From Sitta carolinensis (lineage: Eukaryota > Chordata > Aves > Passeriformes > Sittidae), in assembly GCA_032173965.1 (NCBI GenBank), contig CM063295.1:3844001-3908000 (forward strand): a DNA stretch of 64,000 bases, written 5' to 3'. A model generated the notes under the pieces. The model searched no databases. It was not told the DNA's origin and worked only from the letters and a program-made list of their open reading frames with translations. Below are positions 34,705 to 46,752 of the stretch, piece by piece. Each line of letters begins with the position of its first letter. Position 1 is the stretch's first letter. The translations under genes and the position numbers were made by a program.

Positions 34705-35829
34705 CAAAATAAAAAACTGTGAGGGGAGGGAGAAGGCAAAAGATAAATATCCAACCAGAAAAAAAGTTGTCAATATGTCACACAGACACTTTGAACTAGC
34801 AGCTTAATGGCACTGCAAGTTCATGTCTGGGTGCTATTTTTAAAATTTTCAGATTTTCCTAAATATAGCTTCCAGTTGAGCTCTTGCTTTTAGCTCTAAA
34901 TAACTCAAAAGAACTGACACGTAATGAAGTTTTCAGCTTTATGCCAGGTTAGAACCATGATTTGTTTGCATGACTGGGAGTTAGGAATGTTCAGGTTCTT
35001 ATCAGGTCAAGGTTTTGTTTTTTTTTTCTGAAGCCAAGTCAGTAAGTGTGATTCTCTTAGGGAATTCAGCTTTTCAGTGGCTTGATGTGAATTTTCTTTC
35101 CCCTCCTTTTCTTGCTGTACAGCTATTTTTTAGCCTTTCTACCCCCACAGTGCTACAATACTCACGCACCATATGAGAGAAGTAGATTACAAATGAGGTT
35201 CCTTATAAGTGTATATATAGATATATAGATATATCCACCAGGAAAAGCATAAATAATTTCTTCTCAGACCTCTGCACCTGTGTGACTTACATTGTGTTTG
35301 AGACTGTTGTTCTTGAAAGCAAAAGTGTGAAAATATTTCCAGTATTCTTTGGATTTCCAGAACCAAATTCAGTGGAATACACGCCAGTGAGATGAAGTCA
35401 AGATGAACACAATCAAGAGGAAGTAGGAATACAATTCATAATATGATGGGCACCAGCTTTAACCTCTCTTGGTCTGTTTATCTCACTCCCAGTAGGTTGT
35501 AAAAGGAAAGCAGACAAATAACTGCAGGAAAAATATAGCAAAAAAGATGATAGAAAATTCCAGCCATCTTCTCTGCATTGCCCTGGTTTAAGTTTTGCAT
35601 TCAATAAAAAATTAACTTAGAAAACAAATATCTGAGTTAGAACACATTACGTCTGTAACATAATTGAATGGTTGCATTTTATATGTGGTATTTTGGTGGA
35701 AAATTAGGGGAAAAGCATTCTAGTATTTCTGGCCAACATCTAGGCTTGGTGTTAAATGTCTACAGCTGCCCTGCTCACACAGGGTACCCTGGACCAGAGT
35801 AGGCTGCTTTCTGTAATCCAGCAGCTTTG
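34705..35829. other. AT-rich unique sequence, no gene
   Basis: Includes a TATATAGA-type simple repeat at 35211-35236. No coding or mobile-element signal. Confidence 0.5.
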
Positions 35830-36335
35830 GAATGAGGAGGATCTCACCCTGTCTGGCAGATGGCAAAATGGTCAGTGCTCCTCAGGGAAGAAATCACTGG
35901 ATTTCTGGAATCCCTGGATGCCAGAGTGACCCTCAGCCCCTCCTCCCAGCTTGGTGTCACCAGCAGCCTGGCTGAGGGTGCTCTGCCCAGGCTGCATCAG
36001 CAGGAATTGCCTCACCAGTGCCCTCCACACCCAGGAGCCTCCTGGACTGCTTGTGCCTTACTACACTGCCCATAATTGTGCTTTTTAGGCACTTCCTTGC
36101 TTTAATAGGGAACATGGATGTGCTGGAGGAGACTCCATGTAAGCCTTGTTCAGCTGATTTTGTGTTCCCTCATCACCCCCTGCACAGGGCTGCTGCTAAC
36201 TCTCCTCTTCCCCTTTCCTAGTTAAAATCTTTCCTGCAGGGCAGCTTTTCTGCTGGCAAGGCAGCCTGGCCCCTCAAATTCCCCCTCTTTGAGAGCCTCT
36301 TGAGAGATTTCCCTGGCACCATCCTTAGTGGCCAC
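35830..36335 (-). mobile_element. Possible decayed CR1 5' fragment, antisense
   Basis: Several short blocks on the plus strand (around CCCAGCTTGGTGTCACCAGC at 35946, a CTGAGGGTGC block at 35974, and a GTTAAAATC...TGCTGGCAAGGCAGCCTG arrangement at 36221-36270) resemble the complement of internal CR1 LINE sequence of birds. The match is patchy and from memory, and reading frames are broken. It could also be a different old repeat. Confidence 0.35.
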
Positions 36336-36564
36336 AGAGGCATTCAGGAGCAGTAACTAAAGCAGGTTGGAGTGGGACAAGTGCTGGCACCTGGCAGCTT
36401 TTTTAAAGCTTTGCTTTAAAGGAGATTGGGGGGTGATTGTGCCCTTCCTCAGCACTCACTGCGCCTCTTGGTTTTAGCCCCTCAGAATTACAGAAACTGG
36501 TAACAGCTGATGCAGTGGGTTTTTGGGGATGGTCAGGAATGCAGCACAGCCTGAGGACACCCCA

Positions 36565-36935
36565 AAGGAACAGGGTTTGTTCAGCTTGAGGGCAAAGAGC
36601 AGCCTGAGAACCTGGGAGAAGACAGAGCCTGTCTCTGCACAGAGGCATTGGGGTAAGAGGATGAGAAGTGCAAACATGCAATTAAAACAAGGTAGGTTCA
36701 AACTGGAAAAGTGTTTGTTTTTTTGGTTTGGTTTTTTTTTTTTTTCTTCCCTGGGAATGTTTGAGCTTTAGAACAGGTTGCTCGGAGAGGCAGCTGTGTG
36801 GTCTCCCCTCTTGATCTGCACCAAACCCAGTGGTGTGACCTGCCAGGTGACTGTGCCTCAGTCAGGGGGTTCTGCTTGGAATCTCTTGCCCCTTCCAGCC
36901 TGACTTGGTGTGTGGGGCTACAGTGCTGGAGACCA
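36565..36935 (+). mobile_element. CR1 LINE 3'-region fragment, plus strand
   Basis: The end of CR1 ORF2/3' UTR is recognisable: a CAGCTTGAGGGCAAAGAG block like the family's CAGCCTGGAGAAGAGGAG, then, after a T-rich insertion (36714-36741), AGAACAGGTTGCTCGGAGAGG, a GTCTCCCCTC block and a CAGGGGGTTCTGCTTGGAAT block like the conserved CAGGGGGTTGGACTAGAT. The terminal 8-base repeats are absent. Old, truncated and noncoding. Confidence 0.7.
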
Positions 36936-39182
36936 AAATGCAACCAGTAGCTGAGAATTCTTTGTGTAGGGTAAACTGAAACACCTTCTTGGAAACACCC
37001 CTAAACATCCCTTCCTGGACATGATTTTGCTTAATAAATGTAGTGAAGTATTCACTGGAGTCAAACCTTCACTCTAATGCCTCGGAGGAGTTTCTTACCC
37101 ATCTGCACGTGGCTGGAACACTTTTTGTCTGGTGAATTTTTTCGATGGAAAGTTAAAGGTTTGAAACATAGGGCTAAGTGAGTGCCCAGAGCAGCTGAGG
37201 TGACTGAGGCACCCAGCTGGAGGTGTCAGGTTCACATGCAAATCCACCTGGTTCAATCTCTCTGATTGCTCTTTCACTTGTTATTTTGTTTATTTGAGCT
37301 CTGCTGCTAGCCTGTAATTAAAGAGTCAAAGGGATGTGCATAAAGAAATGTTAGGCTGGAATGGAAATGCCATTCGTTGTAAATATAATAAAGTCAAATA
37401 CTCATTCCAAATTGTAGCCCTTTGCTGAATGCCAGAGTTTCCCATGCTTATCCTTTTCCCGTTGTTTTTGTAGAAAATGTGTAAAAGTAGCAGGGTTCGA
37501 TGAAAACATGTATTTGAATAACTAAATCGAAATAAGTTTCTAAAAGAACTCAGAATAGCAGTAAAGGAGTAAAAATAAGCCTTGATTGATGTTCTGGCCC
37601 ATTATATTAAAATGTGTGTTTTAGCTTTGGCTAAGTCAGCCAAGTCTTAGAAAAGAAATTTCAAGTGGGTCAGGTCGTTGCTAAGTTATGTGAATTGGAG
37701 CTAACTTTGGCTTGTCTCATCTTAATGAGCTTGATCCAAACAGAGATAATTGAAAAAGATTATTCTGAAGTTTTGTAATATCATTTAATCTCACATCTAT
37801 ACTTGTCATATAAATACAATGCCTGTCTTATTTTTATTCAAATAGCAATCCATCAAAATTGCCTTTTGACAGGATTTTGACTACTACTTATAGTAATAAC
37901 TAATAGTTCTTTTTTACTATTTCCCAGGGGGGAAGTAGTATGTATGTGTATGGAGGAGGAGGGGGGCATAGAAATACCGAAAATAATTTTCAATTTTACC
38001 TTTAAAATGAATCAGGACTTTTAGTTGCCTGTGAATTTTCCTGTAAGGCAGCAATCTGCCAAGGCCATTCTGATTTGCTTTTATTCTGTTTGTGTTTTGT
38101 TAAAAGAAGGTATAGGGACACTTTCAAAAATAAAGTTGGCTCTTTAATTACTGTTTGCAATTAATCTTTCTTTAAAAGATGAAATTATTGATACACAGTG
38201 CACTCAAAGGGCTTTTACTATATTTATTCAGTAGTGATAATGGGTTAAAAAAACAAGTTGAAAAGACGGATTGCAAAACTAACAATAAATCAATCAAATG
38301 GGTCTGGTAATACATCTCATATCCACAGTGTGTGATGCTTAGTTTATGACATCTTAAGATCTCAAAAGCTGATTTATTTTTCCAGTAATCAGTGTTCTGA
38401 TCCATTAGTTTTTATAAGGTAGAGAGATGTCACTTTTTTTTCATGAATGATTTGTATTTTAAAATTGCACATCTGTCAATTGAGACAAAACCAAGGACTT
38501 TTTAAATCTTAGTACCTTCACTGTAGGTTTATTTCTGTACAGTGCTGGTGGTGTATAATACTATTATTCAGTAAAATTTTTCATTGCACTTTATAGTTTG
38601 GGATGTTTTTTTACTAATATGTAGCCTAAGAAAGCTTTTATTCCTCTGATAATCATCTCACCACTCTCTATGTTGACACCTCAGCACATCCAAGCTCAGA
38701 GTATATTTTGTATGAAGTTCTTAGATATTTGTAGTAGTTATCAACACTGTATCTGACTGTTAATACAAACAACTTTGAAATCAAAAGGAGTTTCATAATT
38801 GAACTTGATGATGTGCCTTCATCTGTTGTTTCTCTACTCAAAATTATTGGTAACTCGATGAATTCGGGTACATAAAGAAACCCCAACACAACAAGGAGAT
38901 TTAAAGCAAATAGTCAAAACCAAAACATTTGAGTCCACCTTGAAACTCTCCCTGCCCAGTATGGGGAGAAAGAATTAAAATGTATGGCTATGGCTTTGTA
39001 TTTGAATCAGTACAAAAACGATAAATGAGGTTTTATTGGCCTTTTGTGGGATGGTGAACACCAACACCGAGAGCTTTGCCTACAATGGCCTCGTCTCCTG
39101 GCAGCAGAAGCAATCAGACCAGGGTGTCCTGGGTGAGGTTAGAGCTCTCCTCACCTGGGTGGCCTCTGCTGAAGCAGAGCTG
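36936..39182. other. AT-rich unique sequence, no gene
   Basis: Unique AT-rich DNA with frames under 80 codons. GC rises after 39060. A 95-codon minus frame at 39080-39367 is proline/serine-rich and mirrored by plus frames, so not credited. Confidence 0.5.
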
Positions 39183-39213
39183 GGAGGTGGCAGGAGGTGG
39201 CAGGAGGTGGCAG
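39183..39213 (+). repeat. Short tandem repeat, GGAGGTGGCA x3
   Basis: Three perfect copies of a 10-base unit in a GC-rich patch. Confidence 0.9.
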
Positions 39214-40639
39214 TGCCCCACGGGTGCTGGTGCTGGGGAGGGAGGGGCTGACTGGGAATGGTGCTGAGCTCTGGGCACTGTGTGTCTGAGGTACAGTCAG
39301 GGCACTGAGCCTGGCTGCAGGGGAGCTGCAAGCTGGAAACCTGGGAGCTGGGTGCTTCAAGCTTCACTGCTGAGAAAATGGGTCAACACATCATTCTAGC
39401 AGCACAGATGTAAAGAGATGTGTAGTTTTTTCTTTTTTTTTCATATTCACTCAAATCTCAGGGATTTAAACACCTGAGATCTCTCAAATGATGGTAATTC
39501 CAACAGATAATTACCTAGTATTAACTTCTGCTCGTTTCATTCTTCTCTTTTCTCCTGCACCCTGGTGCTTTGGGCATCTCTGCTGCCCACACCCCTTGCT
39601 CTGTGAAATACAGGTGTGGAGCCTTCCTGACCTGCCAGGTGCCCCAGTTCTGGGGTTTTTCGTGGTACCTGACTGGAGGTTTTAATGGAATTTTTTTTTC
39701 TTCATTCTGGCTACAGAATGTGGAGTATTGTGTGCTTCTACATGTATATTGACCTCTTTTTGTTTTATTTAATTGTGCTTGGGTGCTTTATAAACAGGGA
39801 TAGGCTTGAAGAACTTCTCTGCTGTTTTGATGCTGAGTGTGAACTGTGAGGAAGGACACTGCTTTATCAGACAGATTCTTGTTAATGAAAAGTTTATAAG
39901 CTGGAAATCCATCCATATTTTAAAAGGCAATTATTGCTTGGCTTTCAGTTTGGCTACAGGCTTGATATCAAACTGAAACTAACAGAAAAACAAAACAAAA
40001 AAAATAAATTAGTGATTGGGCTCATACGAGTGAAATGTGATTCTGATTTCTTACTGTTCAAATTCACTTGGATGTTTGCTTTTCTGGGGCTTCCATTTTA
40101 ATGATTTGCTTCTCACATAGTAGAAAGGAGTCAGTAAGGGTTTAGGTGGGAGGATTTTCTTTTGGCAGGATTAAAACCAAAAAAAAAGTGGAAAAGGGTA
40201 AAGTTAACTTAATATGGAAAGCTCCAAAAGTAGTGCCACAGCATTTTTTCCAGTAAGCTTGGCACTCTTTGCTGAGTTTTGCACTATACAACCATTAGCA
40301 GGCTGGTCAATGCATTGCTTTATGAGGCAATTATTTCAGCATACTCTATTCAAAATACACATTAGAACTTAACCTTCTGAATCCTGAAGTAGCATTTTTA
40401 TCACCCAACATTAGAAAAGAGTTGGAGTCAGCAATTTCCCCTTTCTTTTTATGATCTGGTATCATTAATAAAGCATTGAGCTGGTAGCTTCTTACAATTC
40501 TCCAGAATAATTTGTGACACAGAAGGTGCTGCTGTGATACAGTTGTCTGTTGACTTATTCAATAGCAGGGGAAACATAGAAATTGTGTAAAAATAAAAAT
40601 GAGGAAGGGAGGGGAGGAAGAGCTCTTAAAACAAATGTA
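39214..40639. other. Unique sequence without a gene
   Basis: AT-rich after 39400. No coding, RNA or repeat signal recognised. Confidence 0.5.
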
Positions 40640-41115
40640 CAACTGGTACACAGCATATTGGGCCTGCTGCTGCTGGATATGCACAAGTAGAATTGGGAAG
40701 TTAATATGGAATTTCTAATTAGGGTCACATACTAATGAACTCCCTCTTCATGTTAGTTTTATGCCGCTTCAGAAATTTTTTATCATATGCTTAAAAATTT
40801 ATGGCTAGAAACATTAATGAAAATGAGGCGTGAATTGGAAATTGTGCTATTATGGAGATGAGGATGGCCATGGCCAGGCTGATTTCTAAGGAGGGATCCT
40901 TTTATTGCCATTTTTTTGAGGAATGAGAAATGATACAAGTAGAATTAATGACTAGACATATTCTTTGCCCTGAGTTGGCTGGAGTTATTATATTTAAAGT
41001 TATAAAAGCTGGGTTTAATAAAATTTTGAATTAATTATAAGGGGAATTTTAATCATAATTGGCAGTCTTGTGTAGGAAATAAAACTGTAAATCAGCAGAA
41101 GGGCAAAATTAATAC
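40640..41115. promoter_or_regulatory. Candidate conserved noncoding element
   Basis: AT-rich unique block dense in homeodomain-type cores (TTTCTAATTAGGG, ACATTAATGAAA, TTGAATTAATTATAAG, TTTTAATCATAATTGG) with retained CpG at 40764 and 40829. No frame or repeat signature. Inferred from texture only. Confidence 0.3.
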
Positions 41116-42506
41116 AGTGAGGTGGTTATGCTTCCATACACCTGTACATGTATGTATATTACATATGCACTTTTAAATATTAAATATATTTAAGTGTAAG
41201 TACAGACATGGTCATACCCATATAGGTAAAGTGAGCATTTTTATGTGACTTTGTTGCTAAATCTACCTCCTTTCCTTGCTGCTTGACAGCCCAATTGCTC
41301 TTAAGTTCTGTGGATGAATGTTTGGGTATAAATTTTTCAGAAGTGGCATTTTTGTCTCTGGTATCTTGTAAAAATCAATTGGGCTCGCTGTTTAAAATGT
41401 CAAACCTCCAAACGCTACCTGTTGTATTGTTTCCTTCGGTCCCACTAAAATTATCATGCAATCTTGTATAAAATATATTGAAAACATCTGGTAGTCTGTC
41501 TCATTGGAATTGCCTTTGGAAATAGTCTAGTAACTTTTGACAGCTTGGCTTTACAAGGATATTGATTTCACTGTGGCTTTATCATGGAAAACTGATGAAT
41601 GGTCAAAAGCTGAAAGTGATATAAAACCTGGTTTATAGTTTTTATATGAATCCATGTAATAAAATAAAGTAGGTTTATAAAACATAGTAAGGTATGCCCT
41701 TGTGAAAACATTAGAGTTAAAAAAGAATTTTGCAGCTTTTTTGTTCTGTGGATTACTCAGGCTGGGGACCCCAGAAACATTTCCAGGCTGGTAAGGGATG
41801 GACAAAGGTAATAATGTACTTATTGAAAACAATACCATATGTTGCTAATCATTTTGTGATATTAGGGAGAAGATAAACTTGCATAGAGTCCTGGTTTTGT
41901 ATTTTAAGCATTTCCTTTTGAAACAGGCCATTAATACTGACCAGCAACCAGTGTGGGAAAAATATTGTTTCCTCAGTCCAATAACAAGGAGAAATAGGCA
42001 GCAGAAACACAAGTAATGATGGGGCATGTAACATGGGAAACAGGAACTGCAATCTGGGCAAGAAATACCTTTTTTTGTACACCTGAGGAACTGAACAGGA
42101 AGAATTAGAAACAACATTGTCTGTATTGCACTGGCTGCAACAAAAGAAAGGAAGGAAAATACAGGAAACCAAATTGATTTCTTTCTGGAGGAAGTAATTA
42201 CTTCACTGGTCAATTAAATATAAACACAATGAGAAGGTGTTGAAGTAGAAACGCACGTGTCAGTCCTGCAGAAGAGTGAATTCTGTGTGTACAGAATGCC
42301 CTGAGGGCTGGAGGTACACATCCACCTCCAGTCCAGCTGGGTCCTGTTCTGCAAGGGAGAGCAGAGTGGTGAGCGGTCCTTTCTGGAGCTCAGTAAGAGA
42401 GGTCTGAAAACAAGTGGCTTCATACAATGGCTGATTTCCTAAAAGAAAACAACACAAGGAGTAGCAATAGGGAGTAAATCCAGCATCCTTTCACAAGGTG
42501 GAGACC
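41116..42506. other. AT-rich unique sequence, no gene
   Basis: The 122-codon and 107-codon minus frames over 41845-42213 overlap each other in different frames, and neither has a domain. No exon supported. Confidence 0.45.
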
Positions 42507-42843
42507 TGTTGGAGAGGGATCAGCGGGAGACAAGCACACATCCGATGATGGTCAACAAGTCTCCACTTTATTCCGTTAGTCACGTCTTTTATACACTCAG
42601 TAATGAAGCTCATACATAGTGCAAAAGGGAAGATCACCATTGGTCACACATATCACCACCAACTCTTCCTAAGTTTTCATTCTTGCGGTCAGAGCAAGCA
42701 TTGCAGTCATTCTTTACCCATCACAATATTTTGTTGTTTTTCTAATGATCCCTCACAAGGGCACAGTGCCCTTGTCAGCCTCAGGATTAGGCTGAGTCCT
42801 AAATTAAGCTAATTCCACATCTGAAGGCTGCCGTAAATCAACA
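42507..42843 (-). mobile_element. ERV LTR, 337 bp, minus strand
   Basis: On the minus strand it starts TGTTGATTTACGG at 42843 and ends CTCTCCAACA at 42507, a TG...CA element with TGTT/AACA tips. Order is right for an LTR: a TATA box (complement of 42587-42594, GTATAAAA), then AATAAA about 15 bases on (complement of 42567-42572), then a U5 of ~60 bases. No 6-base flanking duplication is evident (GAGACC versus TGTCCC). The element may therefore be attached to internal proviral sequence on its right, be a recombinant, or have wrongly chosen ends. Likely a retroviral LTR. Confidence 0.7.
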
Positions 42844-43480
42844 TGTCCCTTGTTCTTCAACCATTCTTCTGCAATATTCTCCACAGGGACCCTGCACAGG
42901 TGTAGGATTGGCTGGATGCTGGCTGGGAGTCCCCCAAGGGGTTGCACACCCCCTGGCTGGGGAGGCAGTTTCCTCCTTGTATTTGGTCACTTGCTTTTGC
43001 GTGGGTTTCTGACCCAACCCAGCTGTCTGGAGGGTGTTTGCAGGAGAGGCTCCTGGTGCTCTGCAGGGCAGAGGCAGGGCCAGGCAGCTGGGGAGAGCTG
43101 CCCAGAGCCCCCGGTGCCAGGGCTGCAGCAGGCTGTGCTGGGGCTCAGCACAGGCTCCGGGGGACACTGCCCTGGCTCACCAGTGCCTGCCTCTGCTGGG
43201 TCAGACAGGCGAAGGCACACGGCCTCAGGCAGCTCTGCTGCAGAGCTGGCCATGCACTGAAACGAGAGCAATACCAGGCTGGTGCTCTCCTGTTGGAACC
43301 CAGCATGCAGAAATGTTTCTCTGCAGGTTCTGAAGGGTTCAATCCCCCTGACAAACACTGCTTTTACCTTTCGTCCATGGAAAGTGCTGCACAGGCTTTG
43401 GGATGAAACTGAATTCTCAAGAATGTAAATGAGATAGTAGCTTACTATGTCATTTATCACAGGTTATAAATTTAGATTTT
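42844..43480. other. GC-rich segment flanking the LTR, no gene
   Basis: 42880-43260 is markedly GC-rich with frames open on both strands (up to 157 codons) and no recognised domain. Its position upstream of the LTR on the minus strand is where internal proviral sequence would lie. I see no gag, pol or env motif, so a proviral origin is only a possibility. Confidence 0.35.
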
Positions 43481-43835
43481 TGTGTTTGTTAATATGGTAA
43501 GTAGATGGACACAAGATGGAGAATCCTTGTTGTCTTTAGGTTTCTTCCTCCTTCTTCATCTCCTCCAAGTTCTGCAGTGTGGGTGACACAGGACCATTGG
43601 CTGAAATTTGCCACAGTGTAGAGTTACATATATGAATATAAGTTTAGTTGGCTATTGGTAGAAAAACAGAAATAATGAACGTTCTTGGTGATAATTGGGT
43701 GAATTATCTTTAAGAGAACCTTGATTCTGTGTTTGGGGCTTTTGGTGTCTTTTCTCCCTCACACTGAGCTGGTGTAAAGCCTGCTGTGCAGAGATTGCTG
43801 ATAAGGAAACAACAAACAACCTGGAGAAGGAGAAC
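43481..43835 (+). mobile_element. Possible LTR-like repeat, plus strand
   Basis: Starts TGTGTTTGTTAATATGG, has a CCATTGG box (43593-43600) and a TATA-like AATATAAG (43635-43642), spaced like an LTR U3 end. A clear AATAAA is missing (AAATAATG only at ~43671). I associate the sequence with interspersed repeats of songbirds, but from memory only. Ends are guesses. Confidence 0.3.
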
Positions 43836-46587
43836 AACCAAGAGTCCTGTTTGCCTTCTTAATGGGGACTTCTGCAAAAGGTCTCCCCTACTGGGGAGAA
43901 GCATATGGGAGTGGAAGAACTCCCACACTGACCAATTCAGCCAGTGCTGACCAGTTGCCACTGCTGCAGAACAGATGTCCTGCCCCTTAAGATATGACAC
44001 CAGTGCAAACTGTTGTAGGGGAAAAGAAAAAGGAAAATCAAGATTTGCATATCCTGGATTAGTGAAACGTGAATTAAAACTGACGCCTGTGGATTTTATT
44101 AAAAAAAGACTTTTGCACAGTTCTCTAAATGATCTTTCTTTGTGCCTAATAGAAGCTATGTCAACTTCAGCTAGGATACCTTGAGGAAAGGGGAGGTTGT
44201 CCCAGAGATCCATGTCCAGGCTTGGGTGCTGTGCTTGAGGAATGTTAGCACAGTGAGGGTGAGCAGAGCACATCCTGCAAAACAGGATGTGAGGAAAAAG
44301 GGAACTAGACATTGTCTCCTTGCTTTCCCCAATCACTCAGGAATTTTCTCATCTTTCCCATCTCTCATCTCATTGAACAGAGAAATTATTTCCCATTCTG
44401 TGCTCCCTTTTATGAGAACTTTTAGTTGGCTCTGATGATTCTGAAGTGCATTTTCATTAAAGAAGGTGCAGCCAGGAGGGACTTGTTGAAATTTGCCAGT
44501 GGCACTCAAGTCTCCAGAGTTTGGGTAGTGGACTTATCACTAAACTTTTCTTCTTCCATAAGAGCATAAGAGAAGAAATAAACTGTAAATGGTGTGGGGG
44601 AGAAGGAAGCTTGCTCACTCCGAGTTAAAGGCCAGTCTTCATTCTTCAAGGAGTGACAAGTACGATTGTTCGACAGCTACAATTGCAAAGGGAAAAAAGG
44701 GAAAAAGGAACAGGACATGAATTTCCTTGCAAACTCCCCTTTCCTGCTGTTGCTGTTTTCACTCTGAGCACCCACATGGGTCCAGCCATGGTTTATTAAA
44801 TCAGGAAAGGCAATTGAAGCCAGCAACTGAGTGTGGGATTGGTTTGAGCTGTTTGTGTGAGCTCCAGTGTCCAGGTGTGGTGTGTGCCCTGCGGAGCTCC
44901 ATGGGAGGGCTGCTGGGTCCCTCCTTCCCCGTGCATTGCAAGGAACTTTTTGGGATTCTGACAGTCATTTACAGAAGCTCTGCAGCCCTCCCTTCTTGGG
45001 AAGTCTAACAGTGCTCTAATAGCATCCAGTTCTTTGGGGTTTGGAAGGGTAAAACTTGCACTTGGTCACAGGAAGAGGCAAACCCTTGCTATTGTTGTCT
45101 TGCACTTTATATTTTGTAGACAAGTTACCTTTACCTGGCAAGGAATTCCAGCAATTGCATTGTTTCATCTTAAAAGCCCTGATTGTGATGAAAAGAGAAA
45201 AATAAACCTGCAAGGGTCAAAATATTTCAGATTTGATAGAGAAGTAAAATGAAGCATTGGGATTTGTAGAAAGCAACATGTACAAGAAGTTTGTGTTGTG
45301 GTTTTATTTATTACAAATCAAAAATATTGGATACTTGCCAACCAGAAGAAAAATGTATATCCTGAAAGATATTGAAAGAGAAATATTAATAGAGTAAGGG
45401 CTGGTGTGTGATACAGTTGGAAATAATGAAATGCTGAAATGGTATTGCAACTTGATCTCTGAAAAGATGGTTACAAAAGAAAAAAAAAATATCTGTTCAG
45501 TTTTTATTAATCATTTCATATTAATTTTAATTAGAAATGTCATAATTCAATAGACCAAACGTATTTTATGAGGCAAACTTGATCCTGACTTAGGAAGCAC
45601 AGTAGCTGTATAACTTCTAACCATATGGGGTTTTTAAAGAAAAAATAAGCTGCTTCCTGATATGTCTCATGGATTGTGTTTTATTTTGTATTCATCTTTT
45701 GGGTGAATGTTTCTTCTCAGCATTTTTGAGTTAGGGTTGTTTGAAACTCAGAAGGATGTGATAACTGTGATGAACATGGTGAAGTGTGCTGGGTTTGGGT
45801 TTGTAATTAACAGTGGGAAGCATCCACTGCTCAGAGGGAACGTGGAGGAGAGAACATAGTGTGGGTGCCAGGGGAAGGAATGTCAATTTGCCTTTCCAAA
45901 AATGAGCTAACAGAATTTGAGACAGGGCACTCATTCTGAACTGTGAGAATTACCCTGCTTTTAATTAATGCTGTTACAATATTGCTGGCATTAACCAATT
46001 TTCAAAAATGCTTTTGTAATTGAATTTGATTTTTTACATCGCTTCTACCTTCTATGCTCCACGAGGACATTTTTGCTCATAATTTCAACAAAACACTTCA
46101 GGAATTTCAGCCACTTATAAATGCTGCAATGAAAAGCTGAAGGAAGTTGATGTGAGAATGTTACAGCACATCACTTGATGAGGTAACTTAATAGGATTGC
46201 TACTAGAAGCTTCCTCTTAATGGTTTTTACAAACTACAGTTTATTGTATCAAACTGCTGCTATAAGAAGTAAGGAATTAAAGAGAATGAATTAGACATAA
46301 AGGAGGAAGAAAAAACTTACAGAACTTATGGCCCATCTGAGGTTTATTTTGCATGTTTTAATTTTGTTACGATAAATAACTGCAAAAATTTTCATTGTAT
46401 GCGTTTGCAGCATAAAAGTATAATCAAAAAAATTGGAGTGTAACTTTAAAAGTCATCAGCTGCAAGTGCAGTCATTAGTCAACCCTTCTCACTACATAAC
46501 TGATGCTGCTGGCATTTTGTGAACTACAAAGCTGTGCTGCAGCTGGGGTGCAGCCCTGCTGGGTGAGGCTGTGCCCTGTGAGCACCA
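43836..46587. other. Unique sequence without a gene
   Basis: The longest frame (208 codons on the minus strand, 43710-44336) overlaps the possible LTR and has no recognised domain; a hydrophobic stretch near its C-terminus is the only feature. The rest is AT-rich with short frames. No exon is credited. Confidence 0.4.
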
Positions 46588-46752
46588 GCAGCAACCAAGG
46601 GGTGCATTTGGGGTGGCCTGGCAGCAAACCAAGGGGTGCATTTGGGTGGCCTGAGCAGCAAACCAGGGTGCATTTGGGTGGCCTGAGCAGCAAACCAGGG
46701 TGCATTTGGGGTGGCCTGAGCAGCAAACCAAGGGTGCATTTGGGGTGGCCTG
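46588..46752 (+). repeat. Minisatellite D, 5 units of ~33-36 bp
   Basis: Units of the type CAAACCAAGGGTGCATTTGG plus GGTGGCCTGAGCAG, differing by single-base insertions in the G runs. The length changes open frames of up to 130 codons on the minus strand and 119 on the plus strand, which are repeat artefacts. Confidence 0.93.

Noticed and set aside
43710..44336. 208-codon minus-strand reading frame
   Set aside because: It overlaps a possible LTR, has no recognised domain beyond a chance hydrophobic stretch, and no exon signals support it.
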